DNA of 6,749 nt from RGIG1959 sp051877215 (GTDB lineage: Bacteria > Bacillota > Clostridia > Oscillospirales > Acutalibacteraceae): contig JBJEIR010000205.1 of NCBI GenBank assembly GCA_051877215.1, positions 1 through 6,749 on the forward strand. The letters run 5' to 3'. The translations under genes were made by a program, and so were the position numbers. The notes beneath the pieces were generated by a model that was not told where the DNA came from, did not search any database, and saw nothing but the letters and a program-made list of their open reading frames with translations. Shown here piece after piece: positions 5,501-6,749 of this stretch (within the stretch, counting starts at the first letter, position 1; every line of letters begins with the position of its first letter).

Positions 5501-6391
5501 ATGGGATTGTTTGATAAAAAATATTGCGATGTGTGCGGGGAAAAGATCGGACTTCTCGGCAATCGCAAGCTGGAGGACGGCAATCTTTGCAAAGATTGCG
5601 CGGCAAAGCTTTCACCGCTTTTCAGCGGAAGAAAAAATGCAACGGTAGAGGAAATCAAGAAACAGCTTGCCTACCGCGAGGAGAACAGGCAGAAGCTCTC
5701 CTCCTTTCGGCCTTCAAAAACCTTTGGTGAACACAGAAAAATTTATGTCGATGAGGCGGCGCGCACCTTTATTGTGACCTCCTCGACAAACTGGCGGGAG
5801 TCCAATCCGGATTTGATCGCGCTGTCACAGGTGACGGCGTGCAATACCGATATTGAAGAAAACCGGGATGAGCTCTACCGCGAAACCGAGGACGGAAAGC
5901 GCGAAAGCTACAATCCGCCCCGATATGAATACAACTACGAGTTTAAAGTGCAGATTTTAGTCGATTCTCCGTGGTTTCAGGAGATCGAATTGGAGCTGTC
6001 GGACGGCAATCGCCCCGACAGCAAATATACGGATTTGTACCGCGATTATGAGCGCCAACTGTTTGAGCTGAGCAACCTCCTCATGGGAAGCGGCGCGGCA
6101 CAGCAGACCGTCGGCGCGGCGGCGCCCGGCTATCCGCAGGCAGCCCCGACCTACGGCGCGGCGGCCGCTTCTCCTGCCGCAAGCGCCGCGGATACGGCGC
6201 CTGTTTCCTGGAGCTGCTCCTGCGGCGCGGTGAACACGGGCAAATTCTGCCAAAGCTGCGGCGCGAAAAAGCCGGAAGCACCGCGCGCTGTTTCGTGCGA
6301 GCACTGCGGATGGAAACCAAACCCCGGTGAACAGCTTCCGAAATTCTGCCCGGAGTGCGGCGCCCCCTTCGGTGGGTACCATGCGCGGTAA
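5501..6391 (+). CDS. DUF4428 protein with C-terminal twin zinc ribbons
   Basis: This is a 296-residue protein. The ATG lies seven bases after the GGAGG of a strong ribosome binding site (AAAGGGAGG, 5485-5493). Residues about 8-60 are a DUF4428 domain, a treble-clef-like zinc finger with cysteines 9/12 and 30/33 and the family stretch KIGLLGNRKLEDGNLCKDC, followed by a helix. Residues about 75-195 form a mainly beta domain, beginning K-I-Y-V-D-E-A-A-R-T-F-I-V-T and ending in a helix, possibly PH-like, though that fold is a guess. An Ala/Pro/Gly/Tyr-rich linker (about 196-235) leads to two zinc ribbons with cysteines 239/241/250/253 and 266/269/283/286. These closely resemble ribbons three and four of the SPFH protein, which suggests a shared partner. 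There is no signal peptide or membrane segment, so it is probably cytoplasmic. Its molecular role is unknown. The next gene begins inside its last codons. Confidence 0.9.
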   Translation: MGLFDKKYCDVCGEKIGLLGNRKLEDGNLCKDCAAKLSPLFSGRKNATVEEIKKQLAYREENRQKLSSFRPSKTFGEHRKIYVDEAARTFIVTSSTNWRESNPDLIALSQVTACNTDIEENRDELYRETEDGKRESYNPPRYEYNYEFKVQILVDSPWFQEIELELSDGNRPDSKYTDLYRDYERQLFELSNLLMGSGAAQQTVGAAAPGYPQAAPTYGAAAASPAASAADTAPVSWSCSCGAVNTGKFCQSCGAKKPEAPRAVSCEHCGWKPNPGEQLPKFCPECGAPFGGYHAR

Positions 6392-6749
6392 GACTGTACG
6401 AAAGGCGGTGGCGGCTGTGGGTCTGCTTACAATGCTTGCGGGGCTGTTTGGCTGCCATAAAGCGCCGAAGCCGACGCCGCATGACCTGTCGGAAATCACG
6501 TCCGTTTCCATATCCTGCGGGCATATGGACCGACGCTACGGCTATTTCTTTTGGATTCGACAAGAGGGCGATGCGTGGCTTTTTGATGCCCGGTGTTTTA
6601 CCCATGATCACGAAGAGGAAACGGCGCTTGAGGAATGCGCCGTTGATGACAGGAGCATCAGCGCGCTGTTTGCCATATTGGAGCGCAACGACCTGATTGC
6701 CTATGCGGAGAACTACCAAAAACCGCCAAAGCCGCCTTTTGAGGTTATG
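6381..6749 (+). CDS. Lipoprotein of unknown function (3' partial)
   Basis: A frame open from ATG 6381 to the window edge gives 123 residues with no stop. The start is a lipoprotein signal: a basic n-region (MRGKTVRK), a hydrophobic core (AVAAVGLLTMLAGLF) and the lipobox LFGC with Cys25 as the lipidation site. The mature part has a short Pro/Lys linker, then S-V-S-I-S-C-G-H-M-D-R-R-Y-G-Y-F-F-W-I and D-A-W-L-F-D-A-R-C-F, with cysteines 46, 72 and 86 that could form disulfides. I do not recognise the family by name. The gene overlaps the DUF4428 gene by 11 bases. Only a weak GGTGGG (6371-6376) precedes the ATG, so translation is probably coupled to the upstream gene and the two form an operon. 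The signal peptide makes this more than a chance frame. Confidence 0.75.
   Translation, partial: MRGKTVRKAVAAVGLLTMLAGLFGCHKAPKPTPHDLSEITSVSISCGHMDRRYGYFFWIRQEGDAWLFDARCFTHDHEEETALEECAVDDRSISALFAILERNDLIAYAENYQKPPKPPFEVM

Noticed and set aside
5957..6719. Two - strand frames opposite the DUF4428 and downstream lipoprotein genes
   Set aside because: Both are Arg/Ala-rich shadows of GC-rich codons with no recognisable domain, and the + strand genes explain the sequence.

Overview
The window looks like part of a chromosome from an anaerobic Clostridia-type Firmicute, most likely an uncultured gut member of the Oscillospiraceae/Ruminococcaceae. The reasons are a type I dockerin on a secreted Ig-like repeat protein, purine-rich AGGAGG-type ribosome binding sites, a consensus sigma-A promoter, and proteins of the Band 7/'virion core' (YdjI-like) and DUF4428 families that are typical of these bacteria. 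The taxonomic placement is inference from protein style, not a database match. All supported genes are on the + strand.

Region 1 (2-2812) is the 3' part of a large secreted multidomain protein whose start lies upstream of the window. It holds several Ig-like/BIG2-like beta-sandwich domains, a small transthyretin-like domain and a C-terminal dockerin with two calcium-binding repeats. A long inverted repeat (2845-2891) follows and probably ends its transcription.

Region 2 (2893-5127) starts with a regulatory stretch. It contains a near-identical 14-mer direct repeat flanking a perfect palindrome, then a consensus extended -10 promoter (TTGAAC, 17 bases, TATAAT) and a leader of about 130 nt with a hairpin. 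This drives an SPFH/Band 7 protein with four C-terminal zinc ribbons, followed 58 bases later by a small lipoprotein.

Region 3 (5128-5500) is a 373-base gene-free stretch dense in nested and tandem hairpins, including a possible closed multibranch fold with an alternative pairing. It could be a structured RNA or a regulatory leader.

Region 4 (5501-6749) holds a DUF4428 protein whose C-terminus carries the same pair of zinc ribbons as the SPFH protein. An overlapping second lipoprotein gene runs off the end of the window and has no in-frame stop within it.

The layout therefore repeats a pattern: a zinc-ribbon protein with no obvious membrane segment followed by a lipoprotein, twice. A reasonable hypothesis is a membrane-associated SPFH scaffold and a DUF4428 protein that use the same zinc-ribbon tail to reach a common partner, with lipoproteins acting on the outer face of the membrane. 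The B. subtilis ydjFGHI (PspA/SPFH) envelope-stress locus is the nearest known parallel, but no pspA-like gene is present here and the function is unproven.
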